A DNA stretch of 30,003 bases, from NCBI RefSeq assembly GCF_001039355.2, contig NW_019775580.1:459046-489048 (forward strand), read 5' to 3'. The stretch is from Lingula anatina. Lineage: Eukaryota > Brachiopoda > Lingulata > Lingulida > Lingulidae. The position numbers and the translations under genes were made by a program. The notes under the pieces are model-generated. The model saw only the letters and a program-made list of their open reading frames with translations, made no database searches and was not told where the DNA came from. Shown here piece after piece: positions 21,120 through 29,890 of the stretch; positions within the stretch are counted from its first letter, which is position 1, and every line of letters starts with the position of its first letter.

Positions 21120-21303
21120 AGATAGAAACAAACAACCCAATTTTAACACGTAACATTTGGTGCATAGACCTTCCCGATCAATAAGATGGTAACAAGAAAG
21201 GTGAAGCCTGAAGGTGCAATTAATTTGCTAAATTAGCCCAATTGCTTGCGTCAAATGGTTAACGAACGATTTCTCAGCTTTGAAGATTGATAACATAGTC
21301 TGA

Positions 21304-21357
21304 ACTTCAAAACCCATTTCTCATTATTTAACTTCAAAACCCATTTCTCATTATTTA
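21304..21357. repeat. 27-bp tandem repeat, two copies
   Basis: ACTTCAAAACCCATTTCTCATTATTTA occurs twice in direct succession, at 21304 and 21331. Confidence 0.95.
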
Positions 21358-22446
21358 AATGAAATTTGATGTGCATCAGTCCTTGACGGACACAGGAGGC
21401 ACTTTGGATCCTAGGACTATTAAACATGCTCACACTAGTAAATGAAATAATTCACTGTATGATGTATTGATAATTGATTTCTTTATGTATGTCTTCTGTA
21501 TAAATACAAATTGTTATGTATTTTAGGTCAGAGGCCTGTTGCTACAATGAATAAACTCGTATCACAATGTATACACCTCCAAAGTTATCTACCAAGGCAA
21601 TTATCACAACTGACATCATAGCAGAAAGTGGTATTGTTTACCGTTTTAAATGCACACACTGAGCTGTAGATATATATGAATTTTTATAACAGTGAAAATT
21701 GGATTTGCTGGGATTTTCGACACTTGGTAACATTTATGCAGTATGCACCTTATGTTCTATAGTGGGGATTTTGATTTTAATGCCTCTGCTATTAACACAA
21801 TTAGTGTTTTATTAACAACTCCTTTAAAATCCTTCAGGCTTAGTTACATGGACTCGAGTTAAGTTAAAGATTATTACGGAGGTTTATCTTAAAATGAAAT
21901 ATATTGTAAATTCACTCCAATAAACAGTAAAGTCACTCAGACAAATCATCTTGCTCAAAGAGCAATTTATATCCTGCATCAGCAACTTCCAGTACAAACC
22001 TAACAAAGTGGATACAAATAGAAAATGTTACACAACACAAATTGAGCAAGTTTATTACAGCAAACAAAGCATGTTTAACCAGCTCCACAGAATGTTTCAT
22101 AAAAAGAAAAATTTCATAAAAAAATTCTCCACAGTTTATTCAATGTGGAACTAAATCACAGATATGGACTGGACGGAATGGGATAAATGTAGACTGCTTT
22201 CAGAGACTACGTCACAATTAATGGCCATCTTTTACAAATATATAGTACTTTTTAACATCTAATTATCACTGTAAATGTTTTCCCTCTGCCATGGTTACTC
22301 TCGCTCATTAGTAATCAAGCCAGTTTTTCATGTCTTAATAGACTTAGACCAATTATCACACTAAGTACCGGAGGAACTGAAATATGAACAGATCTTTTCT
22401 CTTTCAAGTCGTGGACGGCATATTTATGGCTGTATCTGCGAGGAGC
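21358..22446. other. Intergenic DNA and FAM221A 3' untranslated region
   Basis: On the minus strand AATAAA occurs at 22140-22135 and 22056-22051, so cleavage of the FAM221A transcript 300-400 bases after its stop is plausible. No further gene was recognised towards 21358. Confidence 0.45.
22051..22140 (-). terminator. Candidate polyadenylation signals of FAM221A
   Basis: Two canonical AATAAA hexamers on the gene strand (22140-22135 and 22056-22051), about 307 and 391 bp past the stop codon. Selection is by position only; no transcript end is visible. Confidence 0.45.
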
Positions 22447-22572
22447 TCACTTAGCTCCTGATGCTGCTCTTCCTTTGCTGGATCCTGTTGCACTTTTCCG
22501 TACGCCAGTCTGTAGCTTTGAGCTGCCGGGTGCTGCTATTGCACCTCGGGACTTCATGCGTTCTGCTTTTTG
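22447..22572 (-). CDS. FAM221A: FAM221A exon 8 with stop codon (codons 295-335)
   Basis: Acceptor TTTTAACAG. Encodes QKAERMKSRGAIAAPGSSKL, then a Lys/Ser/Gly/Ala-rich tail, and ends GAK with TGA at 22449-22447. The QKAE...K start parallels the vertebrate tail; the rest is not conserved. Confidence 0.88.
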   Translation of the reverse strand, partial: QKAERMKSRGAIAAPGSSKLQTGVRKSATGSSKGRAASGAK

Positions 22573-25500
22573 CTGTTAAAAAAGAGAGAAATGAGTCAAT
22601 GAAAAGTTTAAAGAATTGTAATCTTTTTGTTATGAATTCACAGTGCCCTCACATCTCTATTCCAGCTTTAAACATGAAACACAGCAATTTTGAAAATCTT
22701 CTAGGCATGTCTGGGTTAGACAGATTATTAGGAGTATATGTGATTACAGTGCTTGCTGTATGATTGTGTTAGTTGTGACACAGCTCACCAGGCAAATATT
22801 GTGTCAGTGTTTTTGTTGTGACACAGCTCACCAGGCAAATATTGTGTCAGTGTTTTTGTTGTGACACAGCTCACCAGGCAAATATTGTGTCAGTGTGTTT
22901 GTTGTGACAGAGCTCACCAAGCAAATATTGTGTCAGTTTGTGAGAGCAATGCCTGGAACAACCAAACACAGGTACTGGCAAAGTGTCAAGATATTGCAAA
23001 CTAAAAGACCTGCTGAAATCTAGAGATTACAGGCCAAAATATTTTTCTAAGGCATTGTTGATTCATGGTGTCAGAGCCTAATATGCATGCATGCACTTTA
23101 ACTCTTTTGCTTCAACAGAAATTCATTTGGACGACCACAGTATTAAATTTTATAAAAAAAAAACTAGAAGATGGCTTATTGGCCGCTGCAAAATTATCGA
23201 TGAAGGGATGAATTTGAATCAATTGTTGGTCAATTTGGGCTGCATTAGTTCTGCCCATATTTCATTAAAATTGCTCCATTGACTTAATGCTTGGCATTAA
23301 ACAGCGGGGCAGCAGGTTATAACATAGGCCTCACCCTCTCTTGATATCTCCTCTCAAAATAGTCCATATCCGATTCCCCAGGCCTTCGCATGGCAGACAT
23401 CCTCTCAGCAAGGTCATGGTCAACTTCAGCACTGCCACCTGGTGGAGAGACAAATTTCAAGGTCAATAATGGTAAACTTCAAATCAGAAAATCATGAGTG
23501 GCAGGCCCGTAGCCGGCAATTTTAAAAGGGGGGGGGGGGGGGGGTCTTTTTCTGAAAAAAGTGGACCCTTGTCCATAAAAGCTTCATTTGCCTAGATCAA
23601 ATTTTACCCAGAGTGGACCTTTTCCCAACAAAAGGGGCAGTTCTTTTGAACCCTCCCTGGCTGTGGGCCTGTGTGGTTAACTTAGGAGTAACATTTACAC
23701 TAACATTTTACATATAGATATGATCATTTCTTGTTCAGCTTTAAAGGTACATACGATCTGAGCATCGGTGGAGCGTGGATTCCCAGTAACACATGTAAAC
23801 CACTTCTACTAGATTCTTATGTGACTCAAATAAACTCGACATGCCAAGGGATAAAGCGAATAGATCACTCGATCAGCCATAAAAGACCTTTAGACTGCTC
23901 CTTTCTTTAAATTTTTGGTTGTAAATTTAACCCACTTTCGTGACCTACTTTCCTGCCCCATTGACATACAGCTTAGAATGCCAGCAGAAAAATCCGTTCA
24001 AACATCATTTTCGGGTAAAATAAAACAATGCCTTTTGGTAATTCTCTTAGTTATACTACTTGAAACTATATGCTGGCATTTGGTTGGTTTTTGTGACAAA
24101 AAATTGACTTCGTATGCACCTTAAAACAGTTAATCATCACACTCTACCAAGATACTCTTAGGACAGAAATAAATAATTAATTAATGACTAAAAAATGCCT
24201 TAAAATCATGGTGTTAACAGTTGTGGTTTCTGACCTTGTATCGCTTTCCTTACGGGCCCCCTGGCCAGCTGGTGTGCCCTGATGGACTGGACATTAGCCT
24301 TCAGGAATGGGTGGTCAGCTGATGTGATGGGCTGGTCCAAGAACTCAATGGGAGGGGCACCTGAAATGTAATAGAAAATATGATAGGTTGGATGAAGGTG
24401 GGAGGGGCAATTGTATGTAAAGCAAAATCTGATTGGTTAAAAATGTTACTCTGAGGATATGAGTGCCTATCAAAAAATACCACAAATTACTAATAAATTG
24501 GAATAAACAGATGAGAATTCTGTCTGAATACAAACAATATTTCCTGGAAATTTTAGTATTTTTCCCTTTATTACCTAAGTATAACATTTCTTAAACTGTT
24601 TACAAAACTTTTGATCTATTCAGAGAGTTGGATTCTAAGTTTTCTCATTTTTAAGTAACTCCTGTAGTGATGAAATTAAGAGCTAAAAACCTATTCAGTG
24701 CAAAATATCCTCAATGGTTTTGAATTGTGACAGTGATGAAGGGAAAATGGCAGATATTTCCAGACAAAGTCATTTCTCAGCTGTTATACAGATCCCATAC
24801 ACACACTGTTGTCACAGGCCTGTAGCCAGGGGGGGTTCGGGGGCTTCGAAAGAACCACCACTTTTGCTGGGAAAAGGTCCACTCTGGGTAAAATTTGATC
24901 TAGGTACATGACGTTTTTATGGAAAAAGGTCCACTTTTTCAGAAAAAGAACCCCCCTTTAGAAATTGCTGGCTGCATGTCTTCAAATACTCTCCAACCTC
25001 ACCTGCGCCACTGGGGTCCAGCCTCATGTAGCCATCCATGAGAGAGGAGAACCCTGTGAGGCCCCCCATGGCCTGATAGGGTACGTCCTCCCCCACGGGG
25101 TGACCCCTGGCCAGTCTCTCCTCCTTGGTCTCAGTGACCATATGGTGGACATACGTGGGCTCCCCACAGCCACATGTAAAGGAGCTTTTAAACCCTGGAC
25201 ACTTACAGCCATCTTGAAATAAAACAGTACGATAAATGAATTAAAATACTAATACTATCTTTATTTAACAGAAGCTTTTAAATAACGGACCCAAAAATCT
25301 ATATTGAATTCAAGTAAAAGGTACATTTGATTTATATATTTTTCTCATTAATTTCTCAAAACTTGGAAGAATAAAATGATTAGTTGTGATCTATTTGTAC
25401 TAATTCAATTATTCTGGACAAATTGTAACAGAGTCACTTACAGGCACTGCTGCATTTAACTTACTTTAAAATTGGTACCCTTTTTTCTGTCTAAAGTTGA

Positions 25501-27351
25501 CAGAAAAACAATAAATAAGCAAAAACATTTTCAACTTTTAAAATTCACAATCCGCACTCTACCATTTATGGTCACTTACAAACCCATTTAAATTCTAAGA
25601 TAATCCAAACTCTTATACGCCCCATATTGTGTGTAGTCCCAGCATTCAAAGACCAGTCCCCACCTTTTCTACACTTATATGCTCCCACTTCAGAATGGTC
25701 ATCAGCGAAATGTTTACAGCTGCAGCGTATGGGCTGAGTGCCGTTGAGAGGCACGTAGTGATATGACGAGCACTTGCAGCCCTTCACTTTACAGGGCAGG
25801 AGAATAGGACGCTCAGCAGGAATTGTCTGGAAATCTGTCTTGTGCTGCCTGTACCTGGTTTCAAAGAAAAAGAATGTCTTATTATTTAGCTTTGTACTGT
25901 AAAGGTCATCTGTGCCTTCAATAGGAAATAATTAAGGGGTCTATGATGGTTGGGGTAAGGGCCTCACCTGTATGCTGGGGATCTGGTATGTCTCCTCTCA
26001 ACAAACACACGATTTCGGTTATAATACAGGTTTATTTCTGTTAGCTTAAGTGTACATAGGAGCCTTAGCTTTACAATATAGACAACAACCTTCCTATAGG
26101 TCATCCATGTTGATCATCATTTTCACAAGTCTTCAAGTTGGGCGCTGGGGGAGAGTAAATGCTCTCTGAATGCTTTGCAAAATTAAATAACAACTTTTTA
26201 CAAGCATGAGACCAGTCCTCACTGAAAAAGTAGCATTTACACGATTCATTGGATTTACACCATTCACCCAAATGACCCTGAAAAAGTCGGAATTCAGACA
26301 ATAGTTGGGAAAGTCTCATTAATGTTTTTAGCTTTACATCCTCTACTCGTTAAAAGGAGGGGAAGGTCTGGAAATTCTGCTCTTTGTTAAAATGATGATA
26401 AAAATGGAAACCCCAAAATAATAATCATTATAGATCATTGAACCATCTTGAGCCAGAGTAAATTCTACCTGTGTGTGCAGAAGCAGGGTGTTTCTGGACC
26501 AATCAGCTTGCAGTCCATGCCACTTGGTGCTGTCCACGCTGTGTAGACTCTGTTCTCAAGACGCTGTTGAAAAAAAAAACTAATATTTAGGTTATACCTG
26601 GGCAAATAGGCACCCATCGATCTATAAATCAAAATTCCATAAACATATCACATTGGATTTTACATGTACAGTACCTTTTTGTTATTAGCAACTGAAAACA
26701 AGTACATAGAAGGGCTAATGCATGAATTTTTCATAAAGTTATGTGCACAAACTAATTAATTTAAACAATATTTATTTTAATGTTTTTCATAATACGTTAT
26801 AAAATACATTATTACTTGAGGCAGAACTCTCTTCTTGTATTCTTCATATTCTTCAGGTGTGAACAATTTGCCCCCATCATCATCCCCTACTATCCTGAAA
26901 ATGAAATGTCAAAGTTAAGTTGATATGTATAATAATAAAGAAATATTGCAGGTGTGTTGGAAACTGGTAAACGTGATTGTACATATTTACATTTTTATAA
27001 AAAAAATTACGGCCAAAATTTAAAATTTTAGTCCAAATCAACTCTAATGCAAATTATCTTTAATTATCAAACTCTATCTCCTTCTCTCTCACTCCCCCTC
27101 TCTCCATATATGTATATATTTCATTTCAAATTTTATTTCGTTTTCCTTTCTCGTGCTTCTTGCTTTATTCGATGCCTACCAGTAGGAATCCAGTACGATG
27201 GACAGAATGTTAGAATTTAATTCAATCAATAGTTAAATTCAAAGTTAACAGCAATTAAACTCCATCGTCCGTACCTCTTGTACTCCAAATAAGCGTCAAC
27301 GGACGCTGCAGCGTTTCCGCCGAATTTAAGGTGATACTGCCTCTCTGCCAT
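22447..27351 (-). CDS. FAM221A: FAM221A homologue, complete, eight coding exons, 335 codons
   Basis: Exons 27275-27351, 26816-26894, 26469-26563, 25664-25854, 25003-25212, 24235-24360, 23335-23438 and 22447-22572 join in frame with GT-AG introns to a 335-residue protein. It follows vertebrate FAM221A (about 300 residues) along its length: VDAYLEYKRIVGDDDGGKLF, FTPEEYEEYK, MDCKLIGPETPCFCTHRY, YVPLNGTQPIRC, CKHFADDHS, YQAMGGLTGFSSL, DYFERRYQER. The centre is Cys- and His-rich (CFCTH, GCKCSSYHY, RCSCKHFADDH, CKCPGF, FTCGCGEP), which suggests metal binding, but no biochemical function is established for the family. The C-terminal 40 residues are Lys/Ser/Ala-rich and low in complexity. The start is the only ATG that opens the conserved frame; no signal peptide or membrane segment is seen. 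Introns hold two inverted MITE copies and a hairpin tandem repeat. Confidence 0.95.
22772..22938. repeat. 43-bp tandem repeat, four copies, each a potential hairpin
   Basis: GTTGTGACACAGCTCACCAG followed by GCAAATATTGTGTCAGT starts at 22772, 22815, 22858 and 22901. TGACACA and TGTGTCA within each unit are complementary. It lies in the last FAM221A intron, about 200 bp from the exon 8 acceptor. Confidence 0.95.
23335..23438 (-). CDS. FAM221A: FAM221A exon 7 (codons 260-294)
   Basis: Acceptor CACCAG, donor GAGAGG/GTGAGG (phase 0). Encodes GSAEVDHDLAERMSAMRRPG then ESDMDYFERRYQER, the conserved C-terminal block of the family. Confidence 0.93.
23502..23671 (+). mobile_element. hAT-like MITE, copy 1, with CAGGCCCGTAGCC ends
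   Basis: CAGGCCCGTAGCCGGCAATT at the left and CCTGGCTGTGGGCCTG at the right form inverted repeats. The interior contains a G tract (about 18 G), then CTGAAAAAAGTGGACC and TTTTACCCAGAGTGGACC. A second copy in the opposite orientation is at 24815-24979. This type of element, with GTAGCCAGG ends and a GTGGACC interior, is common in several marine invertebrate genomes. Confidence 0.82.
24235..24360 (-). CDS. FAM221A: FAM221A exon 6 (codons 218-259 plus 1 base)
   Basis: Acceptor ATTTCAG, donor CAAG/GTCAGA. Encodes GAPPIEFLDQPITSADHPFL then KANVQSIRAHQLARGPVRKA, matching the family's EFL(E/D)xPIT motif. Confidence 0.92.
24815..24979 (-). mobile_element. hAT-like MITE, copy 2, inverted relative to copy 1
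   Basis: It starts CAGGCCTGTAGCCAGGGGGG. The interior contains GGTCCACTCTGGGTAAAATT and GGTCCACTTTTTCAG, the reverse complements of copy 1, and it ends with AAATTGCTGGCTGCATGTCT. It stops about 23 bp from the exon 5 donor of FAM221A, so together with copy 1 it can form a large intramolecular hairpin across exon 6 in the pre-mRNA. Confidence 0.8.
25003..25212 (-). CDS. FAM221A: FAM221A exon 5 (codons 148-217 plus 1 base)
   Basis: Acceptor TTTCAAG, donor GCAG/GTGAGG. Encodes DGCKCPGFKSSFTCGCGEPT, then HHMVTETKEERLARGHPVGE and the highly conserved YQAMGGLTGFSSLMDGYMRL. It ends about 25 bp from a MITE insertion in the following intron. Confidence 0.95.
25664..25854 (-). CDS. FAM221A: FAM221A exon 4 (codons 84-147 plus 1 base)
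   Basis: Acceptor AACCAG, donor AAAAG/GTGGGG. Holds YRQHKTDFQTIPAERPILLP, then GCKCSSYHYVPLNGTQPIRC and SCKHFADDHSEVGAYKC. The intron after it reads open for a while (GDWSLNAGTT), but exon 5 restores the family sequence only with this donor. Confidence 0.95.
26101..26319 (-). other. Cys-containing open frame in a FAM221A intron, unassigned
   Basis: A 72-codon frame in the intron between exons 3 and 4 includes GEWCKSNESCKCYFFSEDWS followed by HACKKLLFNFAKH. The C-x6-C-x-C spacing is suggestive, but no family is recognised. FAM221A splices across it without it, and its frame is not required by flanking exons. It could be an optional exon, a fragment of a mobile element, or chance. Confidence 0.25.
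26469..26563 (-). CDS. FAM221A: FAM221A exon 3 (codons 53-83 plus 2 bases)
   Basis: Acceptor TTCAACAG, donor ACAG/GTAGAA. Encodes RLENRVYTAWTAPSGMDCKL then IGPETPCFCTH; the C-x-C-x-H is the first Cys/His cluster. Confidence 0.95.
26816..26894 (-). CDS. FAM221A: FAM221A exon 2 (codons 26-52)
   Basis: Acceptor TTTCAG, donor CTCAA/GTAATA (phase 0). Encodes RIVGDDDGGKLFTPEEYEEY then KKRVLPQ, nearly identical in type to the vertebrate segment. Confidence 0.95.
27275..27351 (-). CDS. FAM221A: FAM221A exon 1 (codons 1-25 plus 2 bases)
   Basis: ATG at 27351-27349. Encodes MAERQYHLKFGGNAAASVDA then YLEYK, with donor AAGAG/GTACGG. The family motif VDAYLEY(K/R)R crosses into exon 2. Confidence 0.93.
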
Positions 27352-27480
27352 GTTTCTGCCAATATCAAGCAGGGAATGTTTTTATTTTAAATGAGCTTCC
27401 TGGGAGATGAACAGCCTTGACCTTGATGAAACCAATCTTCAGACATAAAAGATCATAAACTTGTCAATCGTAATTCATAA

Positions 27481-27672
27481 CTACATGATATTTAAATTCA
27501 AGTCTAGTTCAGTCATTTTTTTCTCAAAGAATCTACATGTTTGCTCGGTAGTCTCTTTGTTCTCATCCGTTTCTTTGTATAAAACATTTCCTATTTTTTT
27601 CATCATACGGGCACCTTGCTTCTTGACGTCACAGTTTCCAATAATAGATCGAGATTCGGAGCGACAGAACAT
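27481..27672 (-). CDS. Possible small protein upstream of FAM221A
   Basis: A 63-codon frame starting MFCRSESRSIIGNCDVKKQG, then a charged, helix-prone segment (MMKKIGNVLYKETDENKETT, FFEKKMTELDLNLN). It lies on the same strand, 130 bp before the FAM221A start. It might be an upstream open reading frame in a long leader or a separate short gene. The composition is protein-like, but no homology is recognised, and it overlaps the CRE/CCAAT promoter elements. It may be chance. Confidence 0.3.
   Translation of the reverse strand: MFCRSESRSIIGNCDVKKQGARMMKKIGNVLYKETDENKETTEQTCRFFEKKMTELDLNLNIM
27624..27642. promoter_or_regulatory. Palindromic CRE (TGACGTCA) with adjacent CCAAT box
   Basis: TGACGTCA at 27624-27631 is a full, perfect cAMP-response element, and CCAAT follows at 27638-27642. 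They lie between the FAM221A start (27351) and the possible plus-strand start (27738), consistent with a shared promoter region. Function is inferred from motif and position only. Confidence 0.55.
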
Positions 27673-27737
27673 TTTACTACCGTAACAATACAGTGATTAA
27701 TTCCCATTTGAAGAGCTAGAAGACACCAAAGACCGAA

Positions 27738-27797
27738 ATGTCACTGTCGACAGTTATACAGATACTTTTAGTTTTCCTAGGAAACAACATTTTACAG
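27738..27797 (+). CDS. Possible first coding exon of a divergent gene (signal-peptide-like)
   Basis: ATG at 27738 opens MSLSTVIQILLVFLGNNILQ, a hydrophobic N-terminus resembling a signal peptide, and runs into a donor CAG/GTATGC (phase 0). It is head-to-head with FAM221A, 386 bp from its start. A compatible 25-bp exon is at 28342-28366. No later exon was found before the window ends, so identity is unknown. The palindromic GTTTTCCTAGGAAAC (27771-27785) within it partly fits an RFX X-box, so the stretch could instead be regulatory. Confidence 0.35.
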
Positions 27798-28218
27798 GTA
27801 TGCAGGGAGAGAAACGAGATATTTTATGTGTTTCGTTACAGTTCTGTCAAGATGACTGCACCAGTAAATGTTTTGAAAATCTTTTGTGTTTCATTTTCAA
27901 ACCATGTATGCCAATGATATGTTGAATTGTCATGATGATTCTGTCAAGTCATTCTGATCTGATATGACACCAGGTAGTGCCTGTGCTCTAAATATTGATA
28001 ATAAAGCACCAGCGGACTGTTGGTTGCGGGATAATGTGTGGTTACAACCAGGAAGTTTTTGTCGAGATTTCAGGTTCGAGGACAGCAGAAGTATCAAAGT
28101 ATGCGCTAAGTGAAACTTAAAAGTGTTAAATTGTACAAACTGAAGTACATTGTATAGCTAAAGGAGTGCTACAATGTGATAAGTTATAGTGCATGTAGGG
28201 CCTTCATGTACTCAGAAG

Positions 28219-28233
28219 TGCCCCCCCCCCCCC
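28219..28233. repeat. Poly-C tract
   Basis: A run of about 15 C in non-coding DNA. Confidence 0.85.
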
Positions 28234-28341
28234 TGCACATGCATCATGATTTCTACAGTAACCCTTTAGTGTAACTTGATTGTGCAATAGAACAAAAGGA
28301 AAGTTGATGTTGAAATGTCTGCCACTTTTATTTCAAACCAG

Positions 28342-28366
28342 GATGTGACCTCAAGGACAGTCACAG
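28342..28366 (+). CDS. Possible 25-bp microexon of the divergent gene
   Basis: The acceptor TTTTATTTCAAACCAG and donor CACAG/GTAATA enclose 25 bases that continue the 27738-27797 frame as DVTSRTVT plus one base. Good splice sites on both sides support it; the tiny size and lack of further exons weaken it. Confidence 0.3.
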
Positions 28367-29660
28367 GTAATACACTGTTCACCTCTCACGTGATTCAGTA
28401 AAATAGAATCCCATAGGTGTACAGTGTATGTGTATGCTTTTCCTGGAAAAAGAACTTTTTTTAGCATAAAATGTGGCAAAAAAAGTATTTGTTCTCAGAT
28501 TAGTTCAGCAAGAAATGCTTAATGTACATTTAAAAAGGAAACTGAGGGTGACTGGATTTTCCATTCAGGAGCAGGGTTTTTCCCTCCGTCACATCTTTGC
28601 ATAGTCATTGGATTATAACTGTTTATATGACCCACAAATATTTCTAAGCCCGTCAGTTCAGATGCACTCTCAGTACATTATAAAACAAAACACACTTTGT
28701 TTATAACTGTAAAACTGCATCAATTTTATTATTAGTACTTTAAATTAAAGATCCATAAATGGGAAAGATGAAGTTGATTTCAAGCATTCACAGAAGAGGT
28801 AAAGGGATGTATTAATAATCAAGCCAGACATGCTGAAACTGTCAGTCCGATCGGTTATGATTGGGAAAATTTGTCTGGACTGGTAAAAAATTGGACTTGG
28901 TCGCTCCAAAGGACCGACAAGAGTTTTAAGAGCAGCAATTTTGAATTTACAGTCATCATTCGACATACTTAACTCATAAAATTATATAAAACTCAAAGTG
29001 TTTTTCCCTTCCATTTCAAACCTATCACATTCACAAACAAAGTAAGCTACTCTAATCATACCAGTAGTATCTGTCTCAAACGAATAGGGTGCTTTTTGGT
29101 CCGACAAAAATCCATTCGGTCCAGCAAATTTTTCATTACTGTCGGTCCAAATGTCCGGCCATTCTGAAAAGTTTTCAGCATGTCTGTCAAGCTAATCAAA
29201 TTGATAATTGTGCTCCTAAAGACTGAATCCTTCATCTTAGATTAAAGAGGTTGTAGAAGATTGATAATGTCAAACTCATGTCAATGCGTGAACTTAGATG
29301 ACGGGTACGAGTTTGAAGACTGATATATATCCTTGATAATTGACATGTCAATGGACCTGCTCATGTGCACACAGAGAACAATGAAAAGGAAAAAGGGCTA
29401 CCTTCTAATGTTAGTAGCTGGAGTAAAACATGCCATGCTAGTACTTATATCTCTGAATACAATCTAGAATGTAATAAGTGCAGTGCGATAAGACAACGTC
29501 CCTACTAGTAATAAAAGAAATAAGGAGAAAAGAAAAAGAAATCTTTGATTTTTTATTTAAAAGAGATAGGGAGAGAGATGTGAGTACTAGTAGTTTTAGG
29601 TCTGTGGTCAAAACTGCAATTTCATTAATTTATACCTTGTGAGATCAGGAATAAGCATTT
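28367..29660. other. Non-coding stretch, no recognised gene
   Basis: Contains several GGACCGAC / GTCGGTCC strings (near 28910, 29099 and 29139) in both orientations, which look like pieces of a decayed inverted-repeat element. A 73-codon minus-strand frame at 28745-28966 overlaps these and is not recognised. Confidence 0.45.
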
Positions 29661-29890
29661 TTAAGGGTGTATTTACAGAGATTTAGATCGATCCAGGGAT
29701 TTAGATTTAGATCGACCTAACTCCCTGGGGGTTCACGCTAAATTGCAGTCAGCCGAGCCCGAACCATAGTTAATTACTCCTGACAGCTTTTATAGGCGGG
29801 ACAGACGCTTAAGCCGGCTAAGCCGGCAGTAATCAAGTGAGACTCCCCATAGGGATAGATCGTTCTAAAATCTATGGGAATGGGGTCTAA
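29661..29890. mobile_element. Short palindromic MITE, copy 2
   Basis: Shares AGATCGACCTAACTCCCTGG, GGGGTTCACGCTAAAT, CAGTCAGCCGAGC, AGTTAATTAC, AGGCGGGAC, CAGTAATC, GTGAGACTCCCCA and GGGATAGATCG with 19593-19815, in the same orientation. Its right end GGGAATGGGGTCTAA is intact, whereas its left end is altered (TTAAGGGTGTATTTACAGAG). An internal AAGCCGGCTAAGCCGGC duplication is private to this copy. Confidence 0.88.

Noticed and set aside
20890-21165. Two overlapping frames that look protein-like
   Set aside because: Both are read through the 111-bp inverted-repeat arm of the 20567-21119 element.
25572-25663. Read-through of FAM221A exon 4 (GGDWSLNAGTT...) as coding
   Set aside because: The donor at 25663 joins exon 5 in the correct phase and restores the conserved family sequence; the read-through has no similarity.
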